Origin: Pyrenochaeta sp. MPI-SDFR-AT-0127
Taxonomy: Eukaryota; Ascomycota; Dothideomycetes; Pleosporales; Cucurbitariaceae
Assembly: GCA_020747015.1 (NCBI GenBank)
Contig: JAGTJM010000032.1
Span: 248,001 to 312,000 of the forward strand
Length of the DNA: 64,000 nt
Direction of reading: 5' to 3'
Shown: in pieces, positions 49,258 to 60,335 of the stretch
Numbering within the stretch: position 1 is the stretch's first letter
Layout of the letters: every line of letters starts with the position of its first letter
Translations under genes and position numbers: made by a program
Notes under the pieces: model-generated
The model's input: the letters and a program-made list of their open reading frames with translations, nothing else
The model's database searches: none
Told to the model about the DNA's origin: nothing

Positions 49258-49551
49258 GATTCGAAGAGCGACTAAGTATACCCTCAAACGTTTGAGACTC
49301 ATGCAGTAGTCTTTCCCCGTGAAGCCATAGCAAATATCGTGGTGTAGCTGTGATATAGCTAAGTCTAGATGTATTCGATATGAAACTATAGTCATGGAAA
49401 GTATACGAATTGAGAGCGAGGATAACCATAACTCATAACGAAACCAAGCAGTTGATTATTTAATGCCGCTAGCAACTGCACTGAATTCTCTAGTAGACTA
49501 TCTATCTCCGGGACGGAGCAGGTCCTAATTTCGAAGTAACTTGCATTGCCA

Positions 49552-50589
49552 TTATACAGATGATCTAGCGAGATATGCCGCTATACGCTGAAGACCCTGC
49601 AAGTCGCCTTCTTGAGTATTCATTAACTCCTTGTCTACCCAACCACTCGTGTAACCGCCTCCAAAATCAACCAAATATGCGTCATCATGCACGTCGATAA
49701 GAACATTATCAGGCTTTGCATCTCCCCAGACGATTTGGCGTGCATGAAGCTCTTTTAAAGAATGTGTTATCTGTTTCAGCCATTTGTCGTGTGACGTGCG
49801 CTCGCCAGCCTGGGCCGCACATGACAGTGACATATTCTCGCAATCGATATACGACAGCAGCAGTCCAACGATCCTTGAGGTGTGCTCATCTTCCACTACA
49901 CCGAGGAGACGGGAAACGCGCACGTCTTCGCCAAGCTTAGCCGCGTTAATCTTGGTATAGGTAGCGAGCTCCATCACTGTCATGCCAACGTCTCCCGCCA
50001 GTATCTGCTTAAAAAAGCAGGCATCCTTTCCCTTAATGTACACCTTACGAGGGTTTGTTGGTAAGGCTACCGTATCGTCGTTGAGCCGCACGTGGACATC
50101 TTTAGGACGATAGACTTGGAGCGTAGACTTGTCGAGCGTCTTGGACGCAGGAAGTAGCACACCAACCAAACGACTATCCGGGTTGACATCGCGCGGGACT
50201 GGAACCAACTCATCGCCAGCCACCTTCAAGGTGTATACGAACTGTTCAGGAAATAGACAGTCTTGGAGCGTGTACAATTGATCTCGGTCTGAAGGCGGGA
50301 TTTCGCGAAACAGAGCAGCAAAAGGTTTCGTGGCCCAGTCGTAGAATTCTTCCAGAGAGTCGATAAATTCATCGTCATTAGAATCTTCTATCGACGGTGG
50401 TATGTACATTGGGTCTGAGCGTTCGACATGAAGCAGGTACTCCTTCAGCAGTTTTGAATTGGCTTCAAAATTCGCAGTGAAAAGATCGATGCGGAAGTGC
50501 TTGTCGCCTACAGAGACATTTAATTTAACGTCTGTGTTGTGCTCGCTGCTCCAAGTAGCTCCCATTTCGTACGTCGGTCTGCTAGCCAT
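49552..50589 (-). CDS. Protein-kinase-like protein, fungal accessory type
   Basis: Single exon of 345 residues starting at the ATG at 50589 (MASRPTYEMGATW); the open frame extends further upstream but that part reads as untranslated, low-complexity sequence. The C-terminal third has a kinase catalytic region: IVWGDAKPDNVLID (the H-R-D motif replaced by V-W-G-D, with Lys and Asn kept) and VDFGGGYTSGWVD in place of DFG. A plausible ATP-anchor Lys lies in RKVYIKGKDACFFK. The N-terminal half is not recognised. Such stand-alone, divergent kinases are frequent in accessory regions of ascomycete genomes. Activity and substrate are unknown. Confidence 0.8.
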   Translation of the reverse strand: MASRPTYEMGATWSSEHNTDVKLNVSVGDKHFRIDLFTANFEANSKLLKEYLLHVERSDPMYIPPSIEDSNDDEFIDSLEEFYDWATKPFAALFREIPPSDRDQLYTLQDCLFPEQFVYTLKVAGDELVPVPRDVNPDSRLVGVLLPASKTLDKSTLQVYRPKDVHVRLNDDTVALPTNPRKVYIKGKDACFFKQILAGDVGMTVMELATYTKINAAKLGEDVRVSRLLGVVEDEHTSRIVGLLLSYIDCENMSLSCAAQAGERTSHDKWLKQITHSLKELHARQIVWGDAKPDNVLIDVHDDAYLVDFGGGYTSGWVDKELMNTQEGDLQGLQRIAAYLARSSV

Positions 50590-51869
50590 GACCAGCTGTT
50601 TAAACAAGGTTAGCTTGGTTAATGTAAATCGAAATCTTTTTGTTTGAGATTGGAGTTTAGACAAGACCAGATAAGAGGCAGAGCTAGAACAAGGGTGTGC
50701 TGAAAACTGAGAGGCGTCAACAACACAAGAAGAGCTTCGGGAAAGGGGGCAGTGAGAAGACAAGGCTGGAAACGGCTTTGAGGGAAATAGCGGATTGGTA
50801 GGCAATTTCAAGTTAGGAGAGGGCAGCCACAGGATATATGCGTGCGGTGAGGTAGGTAGTTGCATCACATGTGTCTGGGCGCTGAAAAGCTATAAAGCAT
50901 CGGGCTGCCGCCACCTCGGATCTAAGTTTACCTGGTGCTCACAAAATAATGGGCTTGGGGGCCGACATTTCGAACTCAAAACCCTCCAGATTTAGAGACG
51001 TCTTAGCCAGTCCAATATCGTTTATAACGACATGTTGCTAGAAGGACAAAAAGATTTGTAAATAAAAAGTCCTCTAGATTTGTTCTCTTCAAGCTATGAA
51101 TGTCTTTGTCGGTTTATTTGCTAAGGAGCGGACAGTTATATACCGAGCTCTCCAGCAAGATTGGGTATCATGACGGCGCTGAGTGCTACATGGTCGTCGA
51201 TAAGCGAACGCCGAATGCTCGACGAACAGTGATCGGCAAGGTTGATTCGCTAATATTTTCTATTTAAGTAAGAAGGGTGTAGGAAGTACTCGCCCGATGC
51301 GCCAACCCTAATAAGCTTTGACAATGATTGGTTCTCATTGATCGCTCTCATAAACCCTGCACCCGTTCTCTCGGTATAGTGAAAACGGGAGATAAGCGGT
51401 TAGCGTCAAAGCTCAACACCTGTAAATTTTGATATACCCAAACCCAATTGATAAAGACTCAGTTCGGACATTCTTGAGGTCGTTTACGCGTAATTTTGGT
51501 GTACATTAAGGGTACTTTGCATTTTAGTAGGATGTGCGAGAGGCTCGCTTATTTCCCGGCTTTTCACTATACCAAGAGCCGTTCCCCTAGGTTCAGTGAC
51601 TCATTTACCGCCGAGAATTGGAAGCACGGTCCAGTTCTACCCCAGCCAACGCGAACCCGAACCATCCCTCTTCCACGTCGCGGATATGGTCGCACGATGT
51701 AGGCGCCGCTCTCCACCCACCTTCAATCCATCTCTCCATCTCGCAGAATCTGAGGTCCCCAATCCAACGCGTCTGACTTTATTCAGCATGAGCTAATCCT
51801 AATATAGCTAATTTTTACTCAATAAGGCTAAACTGGCTAGATTGGCTTGATTGTGGGCAAGTCTGGTAA
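50590..51869. other. Gene-free interval
   Basis: Upstream region of the kinase-like gene and about 1 kb more without supportable genes, ending at copy 2 of the 47 bp repeat. Confidence 0.5.
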
Positions 51870-51916
51870 GCGGTTAAATAAAGTCGATGTTGTCGCAAGT
51901 ATAGGTTGAGTTTGCA
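51870..51916. repeat. 47 bp direct repeat, copy 2
   Basis: Matches 45341-45387 with two transitions. Its right end abuts the HET-domain pseudogene, and its last bases may already belong to HET coding sequence. Confidence 0.85.
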
Positions 51917-52933
51917 TCGACAAAACAAGCAGCACTGAACTATCAGAAGCAATGAACTCGCTGGTATGAGAAGGCAGACGTCTGCTTTGCCTGCCTAGAA
52001 GGTGTCTCACCTGAGCAGAAAATTTCAGCGTCCTCCATGGTCAACGTTAGGTGGTTCTCAAGGGGCTGGACTCTTCAAGAACTCGTTACTCCGCGGAAAG
52101 TTGAGGTTTTCGCAGACGACTGGATGTTTCTCGGCACAAAAACTTACTTCTGCGACGCACTGTCTTCTATTACAGGTATCCACGCTCAGGCGCTTCAAAA
52201 TTAGGCTGTTGAAACATTTAGAATTGCCCAGAGGATGTATTGGGCTTCAAAGAGGATGACTACAAGACCAGAAGTCATCGCCTATTGCCTTCTTGGCCTT
52301 TTCGAGGTCAAAATGCCACTTCTATGCAAAGAGGGAGCAGAGAAAGCATTCAATCGGTTACAAGAAGAAATCATGAAAGATTCAGATGGCCAGTCGCTCT
52401 TTGCCTGGATTCAGCCTTCTACAGATCGCACTACGATGCGAGGTTTCTTAGCAGACTCTCCGGCTATTATCCCGGTCCGCGACTGGGGGAAGAGCAATCC
52501 GTACTCAATGACGAACACTGGTTTACGCATAACCTTATCAACTGCTCCTTCCGAGATGCATGAATTCCTGAGCGCACATTCACAAGGACGTCTTCGCATT
52601 GTTATATTGGACTGTATCACTAAAGATGGCTCTATGCAGCTAGTTGCGCTACATCTATACTAAAAAGCGAACGAAGGAGATCAATATGGGCGTGTGGACG
52701 TATGTCGAATGGCCTACGCAGGTCGTGAACATAGAGCCTCTTGCGCATGTGAAACAATCTTTGTTCGAAAACAAATCGATAGAGATGCCATGGAGGAGTC
52801 ACAGTTGCTGGATAAGATCTTTACGGCTAACTATGGGAGACCGCATCGTTGGTCCTCTATTTGGCGGCTCCGTTACTCTGAAACGCATAATGAGCTTATG
52901 GAGGTAGTTTCATTTAGGCACTTATTTATGTAG
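51917..52933 (+). pseudogene. HET-domain (heterokaryon incompatibility) pseudogene
   Basis: A frame from 51962 to 52933 reads as a HET-domain protein: WYEKADVCFACL, RWFSRGWTLQELVTP, then RMYWASKRMTTRPEVIAYCL, a LLGLFEVKMPLL segment and EKAFNRLQEEIMK. It is broken by TAG at 52202 and TAA at 52661. The preceding bases (about 51916-51960) encode IDKTSSTELSEAMNS in a different frame, so there is also a frameshift or deletion at about 51960, and the N-terminal start is missing. Both stops can arise from Gln codons by C-to-T change. Intact relatives trigger incompatibility cell death when unlike strains fuse; this copy cannot make a full product. Confidence 0.85.
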
Positions 52934-54276
52934 TACTGCATGACTGTGTTCTTTGTTTTAGCGTTTGCGACCTTGTGGAGTTCTGTCCATGGAGATCTTC
53001 AAAACGCATCTCTGCCATTTTTTACTATGCTCATTTTACTACCTTTGTTTTGGAGTTGCGTTGAGTTGCTCAGGACGGACAGTTAGAACATACCTCAGAA
53101 AACTACAATCATAATGTTATACATATTCTCCATCGTCACCTATTGTAAACCTCGCAGTGCGACAACCACACCATATGTGAGTTTTTGATGAGTCATTCTT
53201 ATATCGACCAAGCTGCAGACGCTTAACTACATACATGCTAATAATTAGTTCAATTAATTATTGTTTGAACAGCAATTTGAGCTGAATTCTCTCATCTTAC
53301 CAATAGCCTTGACTGGATTATAATAATAGTATTGGGTAGCCAATAAAGGATTGGAAGTTGACGTTGAGCTAGCAGATGTGCTCTTGTTAGATTATTTATT
53401 TCCCGTAATATCTACACAGAGCCCGCACAAAGCGCATCAATAGACGCGCTCAGAGCTCGCAGCCGAGGTGATTACAAGTTTCAGCTCGAAATAACAACGG
53501 TTTGTTCCGTTACGGCAATTATTCTGGTATGCGTGGATGCACGTTACAAAACTATCTAAGCCGTGAATAAGATTTATAGAAGACCGCATAATGTCTATGG
53601 TTTCTGGAGTATATGAAGCTACATTAGATGAGATATCTATTGCTTCCGGCAATACAAGACCAGAATATGCGCTTGTTCCCATCAAATTGGCAGTCCTACA
53701 GCAATTGGGCCCGATATGGGAGCACTGATAATTGAGATGGAGGCGAGTGGCATGAACGCATCTTTTGCCTGAGCTAGTTGTTCGTGGTGACAATGCGTAC
53801 AGTCAGTGCTTGCGGCCATTACAAGATCCACGATAGAGGTGGTATCCCGAGGGGTGCATTTTCCTGGCGCGTCTTTGGGCTTTGGTGTCGTTGCAAGATC
53901 AAGATCGATTGTCAGATTAGGCGTTGACATGGTGCGCAACAACGACAAGCGGATGTGTCCGCGCTGCCGTGCTTGGTACAAACAGAGTGGCCTGTGGTTC
54001 GCCGCAGCTCATATCGCATGCCAAGCACGCTAGGTGACACAGTCGTTGGCAAAATCAAGTATGGAGAATCGCAGTTTTTTATCCCATTCGCACTATAGTA
54101 CATGTCCTTCTCGTCGTTTCTTGGCGCAAAGTGTTTGCCGGCTGCCTCCCTTGTTGGTATTCCAAAGCTCGCCTCCCACACACCTGGAACAGCAACCCGA
54201 TGACGACGTCTTGTTGAAGCAACACATTGCGTCATCGAGCAACCACATGTGACTATGATAGCAAGACTCGAGGTAG
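52934..54276. other. Interval with only doubtful small frames
   Basis: 1.3 kb after the HET relic. The left half is AT-rich and empty. The right half has several minus-strand frames, of which one is listed separately with low confidence. Confidence 0.45.
53682..53930 (-). CDS. Possible small protein, unrecognised
   Basis: An 82-codon frame with an ATG at 53930 (MSTPNLTIDLDLATTPKPKD) and a C-x2-C-H-H cluster near the middle. Composition looks coding, but there is no family match and no intron support. It may be an exon of a larger decayed minus-strand gene, since neighbouring frames on the same strand look similar in quality. Confidence 0.2.
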   Translation of the reverse strand: MSTPNLTIDLDLATTPKPKDAPGKCTPRDTTSIVDLVMAASTDCTHCHHEQLAQAKDAFMPLASISIISAPISGPIAVGLPI

Positions 54277-54577
54277 TCATCCAGGACTGTGCCACACCAG
54301 CATTCGTTCCTGCGTGATGGAGTCGATGCGTGTAATCATGTAGTGCGGTTGAACACTAGGCCTGATGCCAATCTTTACGTCTACAACGCACTGGTCAGCT
54401 TCGGTGATGCACTAACTCAATCGTTGCTGGAAACGACTCACCACTTTGCAAGCCTCGCTCGCTGCAAGCAAGTCTTTGCCTATGTTTGAGGATCCGCCAG
54501 AGGAGCAGAGCGAAAGGAGAGCATGTCACGAACAATGTGATAACGGCGATGATAGCTTCTTTCGACCATCTGGACAT
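54277..54577 (-). CDS. Possible small single-span membrane protein
   Basis: Two exons (54577-54442 and 54380-54277) give 79 residues. The intron has a strong donor (GTGAGT), a branch-like CTGAC and a TAG acceptor, and joining it extends the frame through a stop-free second exon. One hydrophobic span follows the start (AIIAVITLFVTCSPFALLLW). I know no family. Support rests on the splice signals only. Confidence 0.35.
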
Positions 54578-55341
54578 CTTAAAAGAAGTTGCTAGACCTT
54601 TCGAATGAATTGTTGGAGTAGCGCTGCCTTGCCGCGAAGCTGAAGAGCAGTGTCAATCGCACGTCGTGCCATATTCTTATACTTGGTAAATTTCATATTT
54701 CGGAATTCAGATTGTACGATGCTGGCAAATTCGAATTTTGAGTTCGGATTCTGGGATGCTAGCAGATAGAGATGCAGTGAGGCTGCAAATTCAGATTCTG
54801 CGGACATGGGGTCCTAACAGAGTGGCGCCGCCGCATAGCCGCGCAACAGCTCGTACCTATGCATATTTCACGCGATAGGCACAGGCTCATCGAATTCAGA
54901 TTTTGCATGATGGCTCTGATTGGGTTGACTCCACGTAGTTGTTTCGGGTCCTCCTTTTCATGACCTTCCTAAAACTAACCTACCAATAGGATATGGAGTT
55001 TGAGATTTCAGGTTCTGTGCGATAGGCTACGGCATGCTCAGCCCAAACCGGTCAGCCGCGCATTGGCTGCTGGCATGGCAGGCGGTATGCAGGATGTAGA
55101 CGCTGCTTGACACGCCAAGTTCAGGTTCTGCTTCATTGGCCGGCTTACATTTGAGGCTACAACACGGTGCATTCTTAAGAAGGCACAAGCCTGCTCTCTC
55201 AGCCGCTTCTAACCTTTTTTTTTTCCCTACAGTTTTCAGTTAGATTCCATGGATCATCTCCGGTCACCCTACTGACGCCTTGACGCCTTGACGCCTTGAC
55301 GCCTTGACGCCTTGACGCCTTGACGCCTTGACGCCTTTAGC
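54578..55341. other. Upstream region of the Clr5-ankyrin gene
   Basis: A 71-codon minus-strand frame at 54807-54592 is unsupported. A short motif of the form TTCAG(A/G)TT(C/T)TG recurs at about 54789, 54894, 55006 and 55119. The interval ends in an 8 bp tandem array just before the ATG. Confidence 0.4.
55273..55336. repeat. (TGACGCCT)8 tandem array
   Basis: Eight perfect copies of an 8 bp unit, ending five bases before the predicted ATG at 55342. It lies in the 5' leader or core promoter of the Clr5-ankyrin gene. The perfect identity implies recent expansion. Confidence 0.95.
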
Positions 55342-58300
55342 ATGGATTGCGCTGAGGTGGGGAGGGCGAGGAAGATCCCACAAAACGTATGGGATTTCTA
55401 TCGCCCTAAAATCGAGGAATTATACCAAACAAAACAGCTTCAGGGAGAAGATAGTGTTATTGCGTGGATGAACCAAATCCATAACTTTAAAGCTAGGTGA
55501 GAACAATACTTCTTGGCGTAGTTATATCATTACACTAAACTCAAAACAAGCGAATCACAGTACGCGTACCAATTCAAGAAATGGGGTCTCCGAAAGAATC
55601 TCAAGAGAAAACTATGGCAGGCGGCCATCGACATCGTCACAGATAGAGAGCGGCAAGGAAAGCGAAGTAAGCTCGTGATAGACGGGATATCCATATCAGA
55701 GGAACGTTTGGCCCGAGAGCGCACACGATACGAAGGCTTAGTTGCAAGAAGCTGCTCAGCATTTACTCGAGGTAATATCTTACCACATGTCCCTTGAAAA
55801 ACACATCACTAAAGTCTCAGAAGCCCCTAGCCCGAAAACCTCTGGAATGGTTGTAGTTTATTCACCACCGCCTTCCCCTTCAGCGCGTGTACACAGCTGC
55901 ACCATGGAAACCACCAGTTTCGTGACCGAGCTACAGCTACATAGCTCCCACTCCCAACATAGCATGATAGAATATTCAATTCCGTATCAAGAGGATACCT
56001 TTATCTTTGATTTCGCACCGGCCTCTGCTCAGTCTTTCTCATGGATGGCCACCCTAGACTGGAGTTTGGTAACGAATTTCACCAAGGGTAACCAGGATAT
56101 CATTAAACGCCCGTCGTCGCTCCCGATGGATTATAAAGCGTTATTCTACGAATCGAAGCAAATATCTAAAACGCGTGTAACAACTGATACCGATACTATC
56201 TTCGCACAGTATCTCGTATCTGCATTGCTGAACGACATAACGCCCTCGTCTCAGACAAATCTTGAAGATATCCACACATGGCTCCGAAATCTCCCACAAT
56301 CTGCCGTACTCCAGTTTTTTAAAACCTTGCCAGCTGGACATTTAGATGTTCTACGGGAAAGAGTTTTCGCTGCGGCAATAAGAGCTAATGACGAAGCAAC
56401 CGTGCGGTCCATGTTGGAATTAGGTCTTGATCCGGTTCAGGCCATCAATATTGGGGGTAGAGGAAGCAAACAGCCCGACTTTCCACTTTGTAGAGCACTG
56501 AAAGATACAAAGTTTCCTATCGCTAAGGCCATTGTGTTGCACCTTTCCCGTGTCGAGTCTACTCCAAGCCTTAATAATATACTCGGCCAAGTTACAGCCC
56601 ATCATCGGCTTTCCAAGGGTGGCTATACGGACCTAAACTCCGCACCAAAATGGTCAGAGCTTGTCCGCATTCTCCTGGACGCCGGAGCAGCACCTACTGT
56701 CCAGTGTTTTGCGCTCGTGGGAGGCGATCTGAAGCTCGCTAGACAAATTCTGGAAGCCAATAAGGAGGGAGTTGGAGGATGGATTCGAGCAGACCTTCTC
56801 CAAAACTGCTTCTCCAGCCTCAACCCTCGGTTTTCGCGAAATTTCCTTTTCCCGGTTTATGACTCGCTTACCAGGCTGATATTTTCATATATTCTGCAAG
56901 AAAAAATAAACGATATCCCACTCAATGGTCCAGCAACAGGTACTGCACTGTGGACTGTATTCTTATCGGCTTTAGAAGTTCGTCACACATGGGCGATGGG
57001 TATGATCTTGGATGCTGCTTCACGGCTAGGAATCGAACTGGGATATCCCGATCACGATGATATCACAAATGCCGCTATATTATGTGCTTATCGTGAGTGC
57101 AACTGGATCCTTGCTCACGAATTGAGAACAAGTCCACGGACCCGAATTCCTATCACAGCGAGGCAAAGAAACGTTTCCATCGAGAGTAGCGCATTAGCAG
57201 CAAAGGGCATATCAACAGTGGATGAGGAAGACAAGAGTGTGGAGTACGAAAATGTGAACCCGGATATGGAGAATTCATGCCCTGAACCTGGCCTCTCCCA
57301 AGCAATTAAAAGCGCAATCGAAACCGTTCGACTTACACGAGACAGTAACGGAGTTCTTCATTTTGACCATTTGGTGCCTGAACTGACCCACCTTATAAAT
57401 CGTATACAAACGGAAGAGCTTGAGGATTCCTGGGATTTGATTGATCATGCTGAGGACGCAATCGCTTTGGGGTACCATCCACTTGTAGTAGCCTTGGTTG
57501 TAGTGTTGGACCGTGAGCACGTTGATCATGAAGTGTTCTTTAGCCTACTTGAGCGAGGCAACACTGCAGCTATCAGCGAGATCTTATCCAAACACCAGTA
57601 TTGCGGTCGTGCGCTGCGAAATGCCCGTTGTGATAATAATTTCGATACGTTGGATGACTTGATTTACCGAAATCAGATGCTTCAGGACGAGTCCATCTTT
57701 CCCGGGGGGGTCTTGCTTCAATCAGGCCTGAATCAGCAAGTTGCACTACAGATGTTCTCTTTCTACGCTATACACACCAATGACTACGTGTTGCTGAAGT
57801 GGCTGTTTCAAACAGGACTTCGAACATGCGAGATATATTGCACTTTCGATTTAAACACGCGGATAGTCACATCCTTGTTCGAATATCCTTCACATGGTCG
57901 ATTCAATGGGAAAACTAACGACGACGAGATTGGATTCCATGTCCCTTCTTTGCTCGCTGTCGCAATTCTGCATAAAAACATATACATGGTACAATTCCTC
58001 CTTGATCAAGGAGTGAATAGTATAGATACATTTGCTTTGATGCGATCAGTTAGCTGCAATGCAGGTGAAGTCATAGTTAGCATGCTTCTAGACGCAGCCG
58101 GGAACAAAGTTGTCCGCCAAAAACACTTTGGCGCAGCGGCACTGCGAGCAGCGATCTATCGAAAAGATTACGACATGTTGCGCTACCTTTCGACAAGAGT
58201 AGATGTCAATGGCTTCGGATTATTGATTATCGAAAACGACAAAGTTAATTTAAGAGACTTGCCTCCTTTGAGTGCTTTAGGTGAAGCGATACTTCGTCGT

Positions 58301-58975
58301 GACTTGAGAGCAAGCAGGATTTTGATTGAGAACAACGTTAGTCTGAACGGGTTAGTGACATTCGAGGACTATGAGGAAAGTGGGCTTCAGAATTCAAGAG
58401 GTACCTTGATGCAACGAGCATCCCCTCTTTTGGCAGCTATTGATACTGAAAACTTGCCCATGATTCGATTGTTGATCGAGAATGGGGCAAGTATTGACCA
58501 TCCTCCGAGGCTTGGGCTGTTACGAACACCTTTACAAAGAGCAGCCGAGATAGGCAACTTTGACATTGTGCAGTATCTGCTCGAATGTGGAGCACCTGTC
58601 GATAGCGTTCCGTGTTACTCGGGCGGTACACCGTTGCAACTGGCCTCCCTCGGAGGATACACTGGTATTGCTTCGCTCCTACTTGAGAAAGGTGCCGATC
58701 CAAACCATTTCCCAGCAAAGGGAGCTGGACGAACAGCGCTTGAAGCCGCAGCCGAGTGGAACCATGTCGACATGATGTCTCTTCTAGTGTCTTGGAATGT
58801 AAATTTCGACCTCGTCGTTAATGGCCAAACCCAGTACAAGAGAGCCGTTGAGTTTGCGAAGAAACGAGGGCAGATGGCATCAAAACGCTTTGTTGAGCGC
58901 CTTCGGGCTGAGAATTGGGTTGATCTTTCCGATCTAGAGGCTTTCAAAGATAGTCATGAGTCTGATGGACTATGA
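55342..58975 (+). CDS. Clr5-domain ankyrin-repeat protein
   Basis: Three exons (55342-55496, 55551-55771, 55821-58975) give 1,176 residues. The N-terminal exons form a Clr5-like domain: IPQNVWDFYRPKIEELY, then after intron 1 YAYQFKKWGLRKNLKRK, a layout typical of fungal Clr5 proteins. The long last exon contains ankyrin repeats, weak in the middle and clear near the C-terminus (residues about 980-1130), such as RTPLQRAAEIGNFDIVQYLL, GTPLQLASLGGYTGIASLLL and GRTALEAAAEWNHVDMMSLL. Intron 2 could end at 55814 instead of 55820 without changing frame. The protein is probably nuclear or cytosolic and binds other proteins; its function is unknown. It lies in the accessory region near a HET relic. 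Confidence 0.85.
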
Positions 58976-59229
58976 CAGATTTGGAAAGTGATAATGTGAG
59001 TTCCTGGCATACTATTTCCTGCTATACGTGAGTGTTCAACGATACTATAGTCGTTCAAGCCTCACACTGCTCGAATGTATTACTTACTCATGGAAAGGTT
59101 GGCAGCACGTTGTTCTTCCGTTAGGGTTTCCTCTTCAATCTTCAGATGATTTTCAAACTATAATCACACAACCCCAACTTCAATACCTTCTCCCCTCCGA
59201 CACAAGTCTCTCTCTTAGGTATCGCTATA

Positions 59230-59793
59230 TCAAAATACCTCAACAAGACTCTCAGCAACCCCTTCGGCTTCTTCCACCCATCCTTGATACAAAAACCCAT
59301 CTTCTAATCGCCCTTCCTCCGCTATATCGCTCACCTTCCTGTTTCCCTCGTCCCCATCCAGCTCACCCCAACCCTGCATAACAGCTTTTTCGAACCGAAA
59401 CTCGCCCCTCCCCTTCCTCTTCACAAACATCATAGTCGCTTTCTCCCAACCCACGTTCCAACCATCCACCCCACTCACCCTCTCATCCCAGGACGTGCCA
59501 TCCCTCTCTTTTTCCAGCTGTGCACAAGGCCTTTGCTGTCCCAGGGCTGTGATACGTTGACGGACATGCTCGGGATGCGTTGCGCCGTTGATGAGGGAGA
59601 GGTCGAATGCAGATGTTGCGGTGCCAGGGGCGGAGGGAAACGGGGTGGAAGAAGTAAGGCGCTGCTGAGGGGCTTGGAAGATGAGGCCTGTGTGGTTGGG
59701 CGTGGGGGCTTGTGAGGGCGGTGGGCTTATCGTGAGATTTGTGAGGGTGTGGGTGATGAGTTGGGTGAAATGCGTGATGCATGAACGGGACAT
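59230..59793 (-). CDS. Conserved-looking protein of unknown function
   Basis: Single exon of 187 residues from the ATG at 59793 (MSRSCITHFTQLITHTL). It has a Pro-rich segment near residue 25, a segment ATSAFDLSLINGATHPEHVR and an acidic C-terminus. No domain, signal peptide or membrane span is recognised. Codon usage looks coding and the gene sits beside ordinary genes, so I take it as real. Confidence 0.6.
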   Translation of the reverse strand: MSRSCITHFTQLITHTLTNLTISPPPSQAPTPNHTGLIFQAPQQRLTSSTPFPSAPGTATSAFDLSLINGATHPEHVRQRITALGQQRPCAQLEKERDGTSWDERVSGVDGWNVGWEKATMMFVKRKGRGEFRFEKAVMQGWGELDGDEGNRKVSDIAEEGRLEDGFLYQGWVEEAEGVAESLVEVF

Positions 59794-60335
59794 GATTTTG
59801 TGATTACGCTGAAATGGTAGTAGGGATGAGCGTAGTACTTAGGTTCTTAGAGCAAGAAATACAAGGGATGATACATCTCACCGGGAAAGATAGAAGGTGA
59901 GAGCTTCAGACACTATCTTTTGACAATGACGAAGCATTGTCTTAGTTGTCTCATTATGTCTTCTGTGGTCCAGCAAGACATAGTCAATTGCAATCACTGT
60001 AGATGAGATACTCTGTAGATTCTGAGATTAACAATTGTATTGGCCCCAGTGCCCGACGTACTAAGCAAGAATTAAAGTCATTGTTCATCGTTTACATCAT
60101 GGCATCGTAACCAAAGCACGAACGCCAACAATGCGCGCAAAAAGAAAAAACTAGTGCCAAACGCTTCCAAAGTAATATCAAGGGCCGCGAAATTCGGGAG
60201 ACCAAAAAGCGCTATTAAAGTTTGCAATGACCTGCACGCAGAAACAAGCGCTATGATGGACAAATTCAAAAAGGCTCTCAAAATGCTGAAGAACCGCATG
60301 TATGTGTATGCAAGGTATCTTCAACATTCATCATG
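59794..60335. other. Gene-free interval
   Basis: About 540 bp between two minus-strand genes. Short frames on both strands overlap here and none is supported. Confidence 0.45.

Larger units (their letters stand above)
44550..49551. other. 5 kb gene desert, partly AT-rich, right of the cluster
   Basis: No intact gene is supported. The stretch 44600-44770 and the stretch around 45000-45130 are very AT-rich, rich in TA and poor in CG, as expected after repeat-induced point mutation. It contains a short hairpin at 44907-44928, one copy of a 47 bp repeat, a minisatellite of small palindromes near 46160-46360 and a decayed reading frame at 46871-47188. Open frames of 60-137 codons elsewhere lack family features. 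Confidence 0.55.

Noticed and set aside
50590..50868. An upstream extension of the kinase-like protein by about 93 residues
   Set aside because: The extension is low-complexity and Ser/Pro-rich; the ATG at 50589 fits a natural start.
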